From assembly GCF_903645325.1 (NCBI RefSeq), contig NZ_CAHJXQ010000007.1:1-64000 (forward strand): a stretch of DNA of 64,000 nt, in the 5' to 3' direction. Made by a program: the position numbers and the translations under genes. The notes below the pieces were generated by a model. It worked only from the letters and a program-made list of their open reading frames with translations. It was not told where the DNA came from and did not search any database. This DNA is from Microbacterium tenebrionis (GTDB lineage: Bacteria; Actinomycetota; Actinomycetes; Actinomycetales; Microbacteriaceae). Shown here piece by piece: positions 34,106-42,318 of this stretch (position 1 is the first letter of the stretch; every line of letters starts with the position of its first letter).

Positions 34106-34927
34106 TCAGCCCAGGTGCAGCCCTTGAGCGACGGCATCCATGATCAGGGCCTGTACCTGCGGCCACTGATTCATCACTTGGTCGTATCCGACCCTGATGA
34201 CGTGATAGCCGCGCAGTTTGAGGCGCGCATCGTGTTCGATGTCGCTGGTGCGCTGCCGACCGACATGGTGCCCGCCGTCGATCTGCAGCACGAGCCGGTC
34301 GCCGATGAGGACGTCGACGGGCCGGTCGAGGATCCACACCTGCGGAAGCAGACGCAGCCTCAGCCACCGCAGTCGGTGGATCACCATCGTCTCGAGTCCG
34401 GAATCCGCGAACGGCCGCGCAGATTCCAACACCGCCAGCGCGGACGGTGGCAACGGCAGCCGAGCGATCGCCTCACGGTCCGTCAGCTGTTTGTTGAGGG
34501 CTGACTCCCATATGACAAGGGCTTCTTCGAACGGACGGCAGATCGCCACGAGAACCAGGGCGTTCACGAGAGAGTCCTCGCACGCGTCCGGGTTCCTGGG
34601 CACGACCGGTCGAGCCCAGTGGACGACCGCACCTCCGGGGTCGACGCGTCCCGAGTGCGCTGCGGCCGCGACGTGGATCCGTGAGCCGTCCGGCACCCAG
34701 AGACCGCTTCGCTCCGCGAGCGTTACGCAACTGAGGATGACGCCTCGCTTCACGGCGGTGATCTTCATGCGATCGGCATCCGGAAGTGCGACCCAGCCGT
34801 TGCGAACGGTCTGGATTCGTCCCGACTCTTTGAGTTTGCGCAGCGCGTGCGGACTCGCTCCGTCGAGCAACAGGGTGTTCGTCCGCGCGACTCCGCCGCG
34901 TTCCCGCAACTGTGCGATGGGATCCAT
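34106..34927 (-). CDS. DUF559 (Vsr-like nuclease fold) protein with N-terminal AbiEi-type winged helix
   Basis: 273 residues. The N-terminus (MDPIAQLRERGGVARTNTLLLDGAS, here residues 1-25) followed by ALRKLKESGRIQTVRNG is a small winged helix like that of type IV antitoxins. The C-terminal 110 residues form the DUF559 domain with VDVLIGDRLVLQIDGGHH and DARLKLRGYHVIRV, i.e. the D...(E/Q)xD pattern of Vsr/PD-(D/E)XK-like nucleases (Q replaces the usual E). ATG 34927 fits the wHTH start. Palindromic repeats A and B flank the gene. Confidence 0.75.
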   Translation of the reverse strand: MDPIAQLRERGGVARTNTLLLDGASPHALRKLKESGRIQTVRNGWVALPDADRMKITAVKRGVILSCVTLAERSGLWVPDGSRIHVAAAAHSGRVDPGGAVVHWARPVVPRNPDACEDSLVNALVLVAICRPFEEALVIWESALNKQLTDREAIARLPLPPSALAVLESARPFADSGLETMVIHRLRWLRLRLLPQVWILDRPVDVLIGDRLVLQIDGGHHVGRQRTSDIEHDARLKLRGYHVIRVGYDQVMNQWPQVQALIMDAVAQGLHLG

Positions 34928-35023
34928 CGTTCGAGGATGCCCGTCGGTGCGCGGGGGTGCCCGCGGGATCCCACGATCGGACAGAAATGCGCAACGTGCC
35001 ACTCCTGTGCAGGAGAAATGCGC

Positions 35024-35112
35024 GACGCGAAGACGGAGGACTTCACACGAAATGGAGGACGGGATGCCGCATCCGCGCCCTCCGGTTCGTGTGAAGTCCT
35101 CCCGTTCGCGGC
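35024..35112. repeat. Palindromic repeat, copy B
   Basis: Arms 35035-35051 and 35086-35102 are perfectly complementary over 17 bp, with an outer GCGAA/TTCGC pair, inner GGAGG/CCTCC and a GATGCCGCATC core. The element can fold into a long hairpin. It lies about 100 nt upstream of the DUF559 start and resembles copy A downstream of that gene. Confidence 0.85.
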
Positions 35113-35141
35113 GCGGGCAAGCAGGATGCCGGGAACGCGAA

Positions 35142-35171
35142 AGGGGCGAGGATCCGAAGATCCTCGCCCCT
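35142..35171 (-). terminator. rpmB-rpmG-rpsN operon terminator
   Basis: AGGGGCGAGGATC (35142-35154) and its perfect complement (35159-35171) form a 13-bp stem. On the transcribed strand the loop is TTCG, a stable tetraloop, followed by TTTCG. It begins 13 nt after the rpsN stop. Confidence 0.88.
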
Positions 35172-35184
35172 CACAAAGCGATGC

Positions 35185-35490
35185 TTACCAGCTCGACTTG
35201 GTCACACCGGGCAGCTCGCCACGGTGGGCCATGTCACGGAAGCGCACGCGCGAGATGCCGAACTTGGTCAGCATTCCACGGGGGCGTCCGTCGATGGCGT
35301 CACGCGAACGCACGCGAACCGGCGACGCGTTGCGCGGCAGCTTCTGCAGGCCGACGCGTGCGGCCTCGCGGGCCTCGTCGGTCGCGTTCGGGTCGACCAG
35401 GGTCTTCTTCAGCTCGGCACGGCGCTCCGCGTAGCGGGCGACGATGACCTTGCGCTGCTCGTTGCGAGCGATCTTGCTCTTCTTCGCCAT
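35185..35490 (-). CDS. rpsN: 30S ribosomal protein S14, zinc-independent form
   Basis: 101 residues, the long S14 form without the CxxC...CxxC zinc motif ([20 protein letters not shown] replaces it). [14 protein letters not shown] and [18 protein letters not shown] are conserved. Lies 2 nt after rpmG. The linkage with Cys-poor L28 and L33 matches actinobacterial operons that are induced under zinc shortage, although in some Microbacteriaceae this may be the only copy. Confidence 0.95.
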   Translation of the reverse strand: MAKKSKIARNEQRKVIVARYAERRAELKKTLVDPNATDEAREAARVGLQKLPRNASPVRVRSRDAIDGRPRGMLTKFGISRVRFRDMAHRGELPGVTKSSW

Positions 35491-35492
35491 GT

Positions 35493-35663
35493 TTAGCGCT
35501 CCTCGCGGAATTCGACGTGCTTGCGGACCACCGGGTCGTACTTCTTGAGCACGAGACGGTCGGGGGTGTTACGACGGTTCTTCTTGGTCACGTAGGTGTA
35601 ACCGGTGCCTGCCGTCGAACGCAGCTTGATGATCGGACGGACGTCCTGAGCCTTCTTGGCCAT
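35493..35663 (-). CDS. rpmG: 50S ribosomal protein L33, Cys-free form
   Basis: 56 residues starting [19 protein letters not shown] and containing [16 protein letters not shown], then [10 protein letters not shown]. No cysteines, so it cannot bind zinc. ATG 35663 shares its first base with the rpmB stop codon (TAATG), and rpsN follows 2 nt after its stop. Confidence 0.95.
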   Translation of the reverse strand: MAKKAQDVRPIIKLRSTAGTGYTYVTKKNRRNTPDRLVLKKYDPVVRKHVEFREER

Positions 35664-35899
35664 TAGAGCTTCACACCCTTCGCCTGGAGGTCCTTGACGA
35701 CGTTCTCGATGCCGCGGGCGTCGATCACCTTGATGCCCTTGGCGGACACGTTGAGCGTGATCTTACGACCGAGCGACGGAACGAAATAGGTCTTCTTCTG
35801 CACGTTCGGGTCGAAGCGGCGCTTCGTCCGGCGGTGCGAGTGCGAGACGTTGTGACCGAAGCCGGGAACTGCTCCAGTCACCTGGCACACTGCTGCCAT
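35663..35899 (-). CDS. rpmB: 50S ribosomal protein L28
   Basis: 78 residues: [29 protein letters not shown], given here as the family N-terminus with residues C5 and H16-H23, followed by [11 protein letters not shown]. Only one Cys, so the zinc-ribbon form is absent. First gene of the rpmB-rpmG-rpsN operon, with a GAAGGAG RBS. I saw no clear Zur box in the 134 nt upstream. Confidence 0.95.
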   Translation of the reverse strand: MAAVCQVTGAVPGFGHNVSHSHRRTKRRFDPNVQKKTYFVPSLGRKITLNVSAKGIKVIDARGIENVVKDLQAKGVKL

Positions 35900-35969
35900 G
35901 TGATTACTCCTTCATTACCGTGAGACCGGACGGCCTCACCCAAGATCCCTTGTCTGCGCGCCGCCGACG

Positions 35970-35984
35970 CTTCGACAGGCTCAG
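35970..35984. repeat. REP-like 15-mer, intergenic copy
   Basis: CTTCGACAGGCTCAG, identical to 44439-44453 in the E2 gene. Here it is a solitary arm in the rpmB upstream region. Confidence 0.8.
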
Positions 35985-36033
35985 CGATCGAGCGGCACAC
36001 GAACTGCGCACAGGAGTGTGCACAGACAAGGAG

Positions 36034-36708
36034 TCAGTCTAGCACGGCCTGCGCTTCGGCCGGGCCCCTTCCCCAGCGGAACGGCGACACCGTGGGATCG
36101 CCGTCGATCCAGAACCGCCAGGGGAAGGCATCCGTCCCCGCGATCCCGGCCACCCCGACCCGCGGGCCCGAGACGACGTCTACCGGCGCTTCGTCCCACC
36201 ACAGCTCCGCGGTCGCCCCCGCGCGCGGCTCGCCGGTGATCGCGTCGATGCCATCGTGAAGCGGATGCCGCAGGCCCGACACCTGCCCGAACCGCCCCGG
36301 TCCTCGCGCCAGGTCGCGCCCTGACCGCACGGCGCCGGTCGCGGATGCGGTGCGGGATGCCGCGGCATCCGCCCCAGTCGTGACGGATCCGGCTCGCAGC
36401 AGCACACCGCCCGCCAGGCCCTCCGGACCGCACACGACATTGACGCACGAGTGGATGCCGTGACTGAGGTACACGTACAGGTGACCCGGCTCGCCCCACA
36501 TGGTGTCGTTGCGGGCGGTCCGTCCCATGCGGGCGTGCGAACCGGGGTCGGGCACATCGCCTGTCCCCTGACCGTGATACGCCTCGACCTCGGTGATGCG
36601 CAGCCGCACCTCGGTGCCGTCGGCGACCGTGCGCAGCTCTGCTCCGAGCAAGCGCGGAGCGACCTCGAGCGGCAGACCCTCGAGGTCTGAGCGCTGCGCG
36701 CGCCGCAT
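36034..36708 (-). CDS. 3-methyladenine DNA glycosylase (AAG/MPG family)
   Basis: 224 residues. ITEVEAYHGQGTGDVPD carries the catalytic Glu; NDTMWGEPGHLYVYLSHGIHSCVNVV and LARGPGRFGQ complete the AAG signature. It excises alkylated purines in base-excision repair. ATG 36708 is coupled to the preceding gene by TGATG; the GTG at 36735 is less likely. Confidence 0.9.
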   Translation of the reverse strand: MRRAQRSDLEGLPLEVAPRLLGAELRTVADGTEVRLRITEVEAYHGQGTGDVPDPGSHARMGRTARNDTMWGEPGHLYVYLSHGIHSCVNVVCGPEGLAGGVLLRAGSVTTGADAAASRTASATGAVRSGRDLARGPGRFGQVSGLRHPLHDGIDAITGEPRAGATAELWWDEAPVDVVSGPRVGVAGIAGTDAFPWRFWIDGDPTVSPFRWGRGPAEAQAVLD

Positions 36709-38384
36709 CAGAATGCCGGCGCCATCTGACACCACGACACGTCGAAACCGGTCAGAGCGACCAGCTCCTCGCCGGACCGCAGATCGATCAGGTGCGTCTC
36801 GAGCGTGGTCGGCAACGGCACGAGCATGTCGTCATACGCGTTGTCGACGAGGTCCGGAGCGACCGTCACAGCCGCGTACTGACCGCTCGGCGACGGGCAC
36901 GCCTGCAGGATCGCACTGCCTGCGGCCACCTCGATGATCGGTTCGGCCGCGCCGTCGTCGTCCACGCGGATGATCGCCTGTCCGGTCGGCAGACCGCTCT
37001 CGTCGCGGGCGACGATGTGGCGCAGGGTTCCGCCGGGGAACGGCGAGATCGACGTCGCAGGTCCGTAATCCGGATCGGATGCCTCCAGCGGCGTCTCCGA
37101 CCCGTCGGCCAGGTTCAGCTCCACGATGCTCTGGTCGGCGCGCTCGACGATCGCGGTGTAGGTGCCGCGGGAGACCCCGAGCAGCTGCATCGCGATACCC
37201 ATGTTCTGTGCGCCGGCATCGCCGGAGCGGTCATCGAGCGAAAGAGTCCCGGCGAAGTCGATGAACAGCACGGCGGCGGAATCGGGCACGAACTGCCATT
37301 CGGCGATGCTCGCCTCTTCGCCGCCCACCTCCACGATGTGCGGCTCGTCATCCCCGCTCAGCAGCTGCGTCACCAGAACGCTCGCCCGGCCGCTGTCCTC
37401 CGTGATGGTCCGGTCGGAGTAGATGTAGCCGACCAGTCCGCCGCGGTCCGACACCTGCACCGAACTGACGTAACCGTCGCCGGGCAGGGTCAACTCGTGC
37501 ACGTTCTCGCCCTGGTGATCCATCACGAGCACGCGCGACCCGTCGTCGTCCTCGACCGCGACGACCAGCGAGGTGGCCGTCGCGCGGTAGTCGTTGATGC
37601 GCGCGTGCGTGAACACCGGCACCGCCTTCTCACCAGAGAGATCGGTGCGGAAGATCGAATCGTCCTTGTCGGATCGGTTGAGCAGGAAGACCTCGGATGG
37701 CGGCGTCGAGAAGGACGTGCGCAGGTCGGATGCCGGCCCGCCGCCCTCACCGGTGACGCCCGCGATCGAGACCGTGTAGTCGGTCGCGTCGTCGAGCGGG
37801 ACGGTGAATCGGATGCCGATGCTGCGCCCGGCGGCATCCACGGTGAACGGGACGGCGGGCTCGACGGTCACCTGCGACTCGTCGATCTGCTGCAGCGACT
37901 GGTTCGCGGTGAGGATCACGCGGCTGCCCGAGACCTGGATCGCCTCGGCCGGGTCGACCGTCACCTGGCTGATGCGCGGCCCCTGGAACAGGCTGACGGC
38001 GCCGAGGCCGCCGGCGATGACGACGAGAACGCCGACCACCGCGAGCATCGTCGTGAGGAAGCGGCGGTCGCGGGGCGATGCCGGTTTCGACTCCTCGCTC
38101 CGCTCGTCGCTCAACCCGTTTCGTCTCGCCTGCGGGTCGCTCAACGATCCGTGAGATGAAGCCCCGGCCTCAGCGGAAGACTCATGCGGGGCGTTGAGCG
38201 GAGGAGGCGCAGCCTCCGAAGCCGAAACGGGCTGAGCGACCGGAGGGAGTCGAAGCTTCGCGTCCTCGGGAGCCTGGGGGATCTCGGGAACCGCGGCCTC
38301 AGCCGCCTCGCGCTCGGCGGCCTCGCGCGCGGCGCGGGCCTCGGCGCGGGTCTGCGGACGGCCGGGCTGGTCGTCAGTACTCAT
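36708..38384 (-). CDS. Membrane-anchored beta-propeller-like protein with a repeat-derived linker
   Basis: 558 residues: a charged cytoplasmic N-terminus (Ala/Glu-rich helix, residues 11-30), a disordered Ser/Pro/Glu-rich stretch 43-101, a transmembrane helix about 110-130, an Ig-like domain and then repeated beta blades (residues 230-540, for example SLVVAVEDDDGSRVLVMDHQ). No enzyme motif seen. The disordered stretch is encoded by REP-like DNA. Neighbouring genes concern DNA repair and metal transport, neither explaining it. Confidence 0.65.
   Translation of the reverse strand: MSTDDQPGRPQTRAEARAAREAAEREAAEAAVPEIPQAPEDAKLRLPPVAQPVSASEAAPPPLNAPHESSAEAGASSHGSLSDPQARRNGLSDERSEESKPASPRDRRFLTTMLAVVGVLVVIAGGLGAVSLFQGPRISQVTVDPAEAIQVSGSRVILTANQSLQQIDESQVTVEPAVPFTVDAAGRSIGIRFTVPLDDATDYTVSIAGVTGEGGGPASDLRTSFSTPPSEVFLLNRSDKDDSIFRTDLSGEKAVPVFTHARINDYRATATSLVVAVEDDDGSRVLVMDHQGENVHELTLPGDGYVSSVQVSDRGGLVGYIYSDRTITEDSGRASVLVTQLLSGDDEPHIVEVGGEEASIAEWQFVPDSAAVLFIDFAGTLSLDDRSGDAGAQNMGIAMQLLGVSRGTYTAIVERADQSIVELNLADGSETPLEASDPDYGPATSISPFPGGTLRHIVARDESGLPTGQAIIRVDDDGAAEPIIEVAAGSAILQACPSPSGQYAAVTVAPDLVDNAYDDMLVPLPTTLETHLIDLRSGEELVALTGFDVSWCQMAPAF
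38083..38257. repeat. REP-like inverted repeat inside a coding region
   Basis: The left part (38083-38126, GGTTTCGACTCC...CAACCCGTTTCG) is an imperfect inverted copy of the right part (38222-38257, CGAAACGGGCTGAGCGACCG...GTCGAAGC), and GCTCAACGATCC and GCGTTGAGCGGA lie between. Elements of this type are usually intergenic in Microbacteriaceae; here they encode residues 43-101 of the membrane protein without breaking the frame. Confidence 0.75.
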
Positions 38385-39141
38385 ACGGGTCCTTCGGCTC
38401 GTCCACGGCCTTGACGGACGTGGGGAGCACGCGCAGCGAGCCGTCGGCATCCGCCTTGACGGTGCCGGTGACCTCGATCCACTGTCCGGTTCCGAACTCA
38501 CCGGCATCCATCGTCACCGGCACCGCGGCCGGCTGCGCGTCGATCACGCAGTGCGTGATGATCATGCGGGTGAGGTTCACGGCATCCGATTCGCCCGGCG
38601 TGACGAAGCCGACCAGGGTGACGGGCGAGCCGTCGTACGCCTCGGGGCGCGAGGCGGTCGCGAACACGCTCGACCATTCGCCGATCCCGAACGTCGTGGT
38701 GTCGGCGACGCCGAGGGTCGGGGTGTCGGCGCCGGCGAACAGCGTGCCTCCGGCATCCGCTCGAGAGAGGGCGAGCTGCACCGACAGCGACGCCGGGGGC
38801 AGCACGAGCGCTGCGACGACGACACCGGTCGCGACGACCCCGGCAGAGATGGTGCCGGCGAGCGCCAGCGGGCGCCGCGACGGCTCGGCGGACGCGTCGA
38901 TGTCACCGTGATCGTGACCGTGATCGGATTCCGCACCGAGCGGCAGCGCGAACGACCAGATCGCGCCGAGGATGACGACGACGGCGCCCGCGCACGCGAA
39001 CCAGATCGACTCAGGGCTGATGTAGAGCGTGAGCTGACCGGTGACGGCGAGGCCGAGCGTGATGATCGAGATGACGACGGCGAGGCCGATGCCGAGCCAG
39101 CGGTTGCCGACCGCTGCCCACAGGGAGGAGGACTCAGCCAA
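38374..39141 (-). CDS. TIGR03943-type membrane protein (partner of the permease)
   Basis: 255 residues with two N-terminal helices (LGIGLAVVISIITLGLAVTG and IWFACAGAVVVILGAIWSFA), one more near 80, and a soluble C-terminal domain (VTLVGFVTPGE, ITHCVIDAQPAAVPV, WIEVTGTVKAD). This layout is that of TIGR03943/YcgQ proteins, nearly always next to a YraQ/YcgR-like permease, as here (8-nt overlap). Function unknown; the zinc-regulon context suggests metal trafficking. Confidence 0.75.
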   Translation of the reverse strand: MAESSSLWAAVGNRWLGIGLAVVISIITLGLAVTGQLTLYISPESIWFACAGAVVVILGAIWSFALPLGAESDHGHDHGDIDASAEPSRRPLALAGTISAGVVATGVVVAALVLPPASLSVQLALSRADAGGTLFAGADTPTLGVADTTTFGIGEWSSVFATASRPEAYDGSPVTLVGFVTPGESDAVNLTRMIITHCVIDAQPAAVPVTMDAGEFGTGQWIEVTGTVKADADGSLRVLPTSVKAVDEPKDPYEY

Positions 39142-40162
39142 AGACGTTCACCCCGATCCCGATCGCGAAGGCGCTCGTCAGCACGACGGCGACGATGCCG
39201 ACGAGCGTGCGGGCGGTGAAGGTCGTGCGCAGCAGCGCGAGCATCTTGATGTCGACGAGCGGGCCGACGAGGAGGAAAGCGATCAGAGCGCCCGACGAGA
39301 ACGTCGATGCGAACGACAGCGCGAAGAACGCGTCGACGTTCGAGCAGATCGCGACGGTCATCGCGAGCGCCATCATCGCGACGATCGAGAGCACGGGGTT
39401 CGAGCCGATCGCGAGCAGGGCGTCGCGGGGCACGAGCACCTGCACGGCTCCGGCGAGCGCCGATCCGATCACGAGGGCAGGCATCACCGCGCGCAGCTCG
39501 ATGAGGAACTGCGTGAGGCTCCGGCGGGTGGGCGTGCCGTGCTCGTGCACGACGCGCTCGCACGTGGCCGTGAACTGGCGGGTGAGCAGCGCGTCGGGAT
39601 CGGGGTGGCGGCTGTAGATCCATCCGATGAGGTTCGCGATGAGGTAGCCGCCGATGAGGCGGATGACGAGGATGCCGCCGTCGAAGCCGAACGCAGCGTG
39701 CGTGGTGATGATGACGATCGGGTTCACGATGGGCGCCGCGATGAGGAACGTCAGCGCCTCGGCCGGGGCGAGGCCTCGCATCATCAGGCCGCGGGCGAAC
39801 GGCACGTTTCCGCACTCGCACACCGGGATGAGCATCCCGAGCAGCGAGAGCACGGCGCGACGGGCCCACCCGGCGCGCGGCAGCCAGCGGTGGATGAGAT
39901 CCGGCGGCAGCCACACCTGAACGACGATCGAGAGCACGACACCCAGGACGACGAACGGCAGCGCCTCGATGAGCACGCTGAGGGCGAGGGTGAGTCCGTC
40001 CTGCGCCCGGTCGGGCAGGGAGTCCTGGAAGAGCGTCGGGGCGAACCGGTCGATGAGGAACAGTGCGGCGATGACGACGACGCCGATGCCCACCCCGATC
40101 CACGGCGAGCGCCGTGCCGGCGGTCGATGCGACGGCGGACGCGTCGCGGTCGCCGTGCTCAC
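39134..40162 (-). CDS. Permease (YraQ/YcgR/ArsP-like)
   Basis: 342 residues, about eight to ten helices. IPVCECGNVPFARGLMMRG with the CxC-like pair and FLIAAPIVNPIVIITT are the hallmarks of PF03773 permeases; VAICSNVDAFFALSF repeats the motif in the second half. The GTG start at 40162 overlaps the Fur-like stop (GTGA), so it is expressed with the regulator. Confidence 0.8.
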   Translation of the reverse strand: MSTATATRPPSHRPPARRSPWIGVGIGVVVIAALFLIDRFAPTLFQDSLPDRAQDGLTLALSVLIEALPFVVLGVVLSIVVQVWLPPDLIHRWLPRAGWARRAVLSLLGMLIPVCECGNVPFARGLMMRGLAPAEALTFLIAAPIVNPIVIITTHAAFGFDGGILVIRLIGGYLIANLIGWIYSRHPDPDALLTRQFTATCERVVHEHGTPTRRSLTQFLIELRAVMPALVIGSALAGAVQVLVPRDALLAIGSNPVLSIVAMMALAMTVAICSNVDAFFALSFASTFSSGALIAFLLVGPLVDIKMLALLRTTFTARTLVGIVAVVLTSAFAIGIGVNVFG

Positions 40163-40572
40163 GCGGTGCCTTCGGCGCCTGCGCGCTTCTTGGCGCAGGG
40201 CGTGCAGAGCCCGAAGATGTCGACGACGTGCTCGGCTTCGCTGAATCCGTGCAGCGCGGCAGTCCGCTGGGCCCAGGCCTCGACGTCCTTGGCCTCGATC
40301 TCGACGGTGAGCCCGCACGAACGGCAGATGAGGTGGTGGTGGTGGCCCTCGGTCGAGCAGGCGCGGTAGAGGGCTTCGCCCTCGGGGCTCTGCAGCGAGT
40401 CGGCGTCGCCGGATGCCGCGAGCCCGGACAGGGCGCGGTAGACGGTGGCCAGACCGATACCGGTCTTCTCCTCGCGGAGAGTGGCGTGCAGGGTCTGCGC
40501 GCTGACGAATCCGCGCGCGTCCGAGAGCGCCTCACGCACGCGTTCGCGCTGCCAGGTGTTCCGCTGAGCCAT
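40159..40572 (-). CDS. zur: Fur-family regulator, probably Zur
   Basis: 137 residues. DNA-binding helix region QTLHATLREEKTGIGLATVYRALSGLA, metal site HHHHLICRSC and C-terminal GLCTPCAKK (two CxxC pairs for structural zinc). Its place between znuABC and the permease pair argues for zinc specificity over iron. ATG 40572 sits 11 nt from the znuB stop, completing one operon from znuA to the TIGR03943 gene. Confidence 0.85.
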   Translation of the reverse strand: MAQRNTWQRERVREALSDARGFVSAQTLHATLREEKTGIGLATVYRALSGLAASGDADSLQSPEGEALYRACSTEGHHHHLICRSCGLTVEIEAKDVEAWAQRTAALHGFSEAEHVVDIFGLCTPCAKKRAGAEGTA

Positions 40573-40582
40573 GCCCTTGATT

Positions 40583-41473
40583 CTAGGCCGGAAGCGTTGT
40601 GCCGGACCTGGGAGAGGCGGCACGGCGCACGCGTCCGCGGATGCGCTGGGCAGCCCAGCATCCGGCGTAGATGAGGAACGAGATCGTGGTGATGTACGGG
40701 CTCACCGGCAGAGTGCCGGCGAGCGCGAGCAGGATGCCGCCGACCGCGGACACGAAGCCGAACAGGGCGGCAAGCAGCGGCACCGCCAGGGGGCCTGCGG
40801 TGACGCGCATCGCGGCGGCGGCAGGAGTCACGAGCAGCGCCATCACGAGCAGCGCCCCGATGATGTGGACGCTGACGGCGACGATGAGACCCAGCAGCAC
40901 CATGAACGCGAGGCTCACGAAGCGGGTCGGGATGCCACGGGCGGACGCGGCGACCGGGTCGAGCGAGTCGAATCGCAGCGGGTTCCACATCAGCAGGAGC
41001 GCGACGAGCACGAATGCGCTGATGCCGACGAGCCAGCCGAGGTCGGGGCTCGAGACCGAGACGATCTGGCCGGTCAACAGGCCGAACCGGTTGGCGCTGC
41101 GTCCCTCGTACAGGGAGAGGAACAGGATGCCCAGGCCCAGGCCGAACGGCATGAGGACCCCGACGATCGAGTTGCGGTCGCGGGCCTTCGAGCCGAGGAT
41201 GCCGATGAGGATGGCGGCGACGAGCGCGCCGCCCAGGGAGCCGGCGACGACGCTGCCGCCGAACAGCAGGGCCGCGGCGGCACCCGCGAACGACAGCTCG
41301 CTGACCCCGTGCACGGCGAAGGCGAGGTCGCGCTGCATGACGAAGACGCCGATGAGACCGCCCACGACGCCGAGCACGGCGCCGGCGATGATCGAGTTCG
41401 CCAGCAGCGCGACGAGGGCTCCGTAGTCCTGGAAGGAGAAGATGTCGCTCCAGTCGAGCGCGGGGACCATCAT
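40583..41473 (-). CDS. znuB: Zinc ABC transporter permease
   Basis: 296 residues with about eight membrane helices; FAVHGVSELSFAGAAAALL and DPVAASARGIPTRF (coupling-helix region) are typical of ZnuB/MntB. ATG 41473 overlaps the znuC stop (ATGA). It forms the membrane channel with the ATPase and lipoprotein of the same operon. Confidence 0.9.
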   Translation of the reverse strand: MMVPALDWSDIFSFQDYGALVALLANSIIAGAVLGVVGGLIGVFVMQRDLAFAVHGVSELSFAGAAAALLFGGSVVAGSLGGALVAAILIGILGSKARDRNSIVGVLMPFGLGLGILFLSLYEGRSANRFGLLTGQIVSVSSPDLGWLVGISAFVLVALLLMWNPLRFDSLDPVAASARGIPTRFVSLAFMVLLGLIVAVSVHIIGALLVMALLVTPAAAAMRVTAGPLAVPLLAALFGFVSAVGGILLALAGTLPVSPYITTISFLIYAGCWAAQRIRGRVRRAASPRSGTTLPA

Positions 41474-42318
41474 GCTTCGCCCTCGTCGTGGTCGTGGTCG
41501 TGGTGGTGGTGCGGCGTGGCATCCGGAGCTCCGACGACGACCAGCCGGTCGCCGGCGCGCAGCACGAACACCGGCGTGCCGTAGAGGTCGGTGAGCACCC
41601 GGCTCTGCAGCACCTCGTCCGGGGTTCCGAGAACGAACCGGCCTCCCGCGATGTAGAGGATGCGGTCGACCCGCCCCAGGATCGGGTTGATGTCGTGGGT
41701 GACGAACAGCACGGCGGCGTCGCGCTCGCGCCGCTGCCGGTCGATGATCTCGGTGACGCCGACCTGATTGGCGAGGTCGAGGTTCGACAGCGGCTCGTCG
41801 CACAGCAGCAGGGTCGGCTCGTCCGCGAGGGCCTGGCCCACGCGCAGCCGCTGCTGCTCGCCGCCGGAGAGCAGGCCGACGCGGCGGTCGGCGAAGTGCG
41901 CGGCTCCCACTCCTTCGAGGAGTCGGTCGACGCGCTCGCGGTCGCCGCGGCGCGGGATCGGCAGACCGAACCGGGTGCCGCTCACGCCCAGTGCGACGAC
42001 GTCGCGGGCGCGCATGCTCGTGTCCGGCGGGAGCGGGCGCTGCTGCGGGATGTAGCCGATGCGCGGATTGCCGCGCTGCACCGCTTCGCCTCCGACCCGG
42101 ATGCTGCCCGCGCTCAGGGGCTGCAGGCCGAGGATCGCCCGCATCAGGGTGGTCTTGCCCGAGCCGGACGGGCCGAGCACAGCGATGAACTCCCCGGGCT
42201 CGACGGTCAGGTCAAGTCCTGACCAGAGCTCCCGCTCTCCGCGCCGGAGCGCAGCGCCCGCGATCTCGAGGATCGGGGCGCTGCGCTTCGTACCGCGCGC
42301 CGCGTCGTCCGCACTCAC
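41470..42318 (-). CDS. znuC: Zinc ABC transporter ATPase
   Basis: 282 residues: Walker A VLGPSGSGKTT, Q-loop IPQQRPLP, signature LLSGGEQQRLRVGQAL, Walker B LLLCDEPLSNLD, switch His in VTHDI. The C-terminus is His-rich (HHHHDHDHDEGEA), which may bind zinc on the cytosolic side. GTG 42318 overlaps the znuA stop (GTGA). Confidence 0.92.
   Translation of the reverse strand: MSADDAARGTKRSAPILEIAGAALRRGERELWSGLDLTVEPGEFIAVLGPSGSGKTTLMRAILGLQPLSAGSIRVGGEAVQRGNPRIGYIPQQRPLPPDTSMRARDVVALGVSGTRFGLPIPRRGDRERVDRLLEGVGAAHFADRRVGLLSGGEQQRLRVGQALADEPTLLLCDEPLSNLDLANQVGVTEIIDRQRRERDAAVLFVTHDINPILGRVDRILYIAGGRFVLGTPDEVLQSRVLTDLYGTPVFVLRAGDRLVVVGAPDATPHHHHDHDHDEGEA

Noticed and set aside
34106-34927. DUF559 gene as a Vsr mismatch endonuclease
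   Set aside because: The fold is related, but there is no adjacent DNA methyltransferase, the N-terminus is a winged helix and the Vsr-specific residues are not seen.
35900-36033. Zur box upstream of rpmB
   Set aside because: No TGAnAA...TTnTCA palindrome is visible here; zinc control of rpmB remains an inference from context only.
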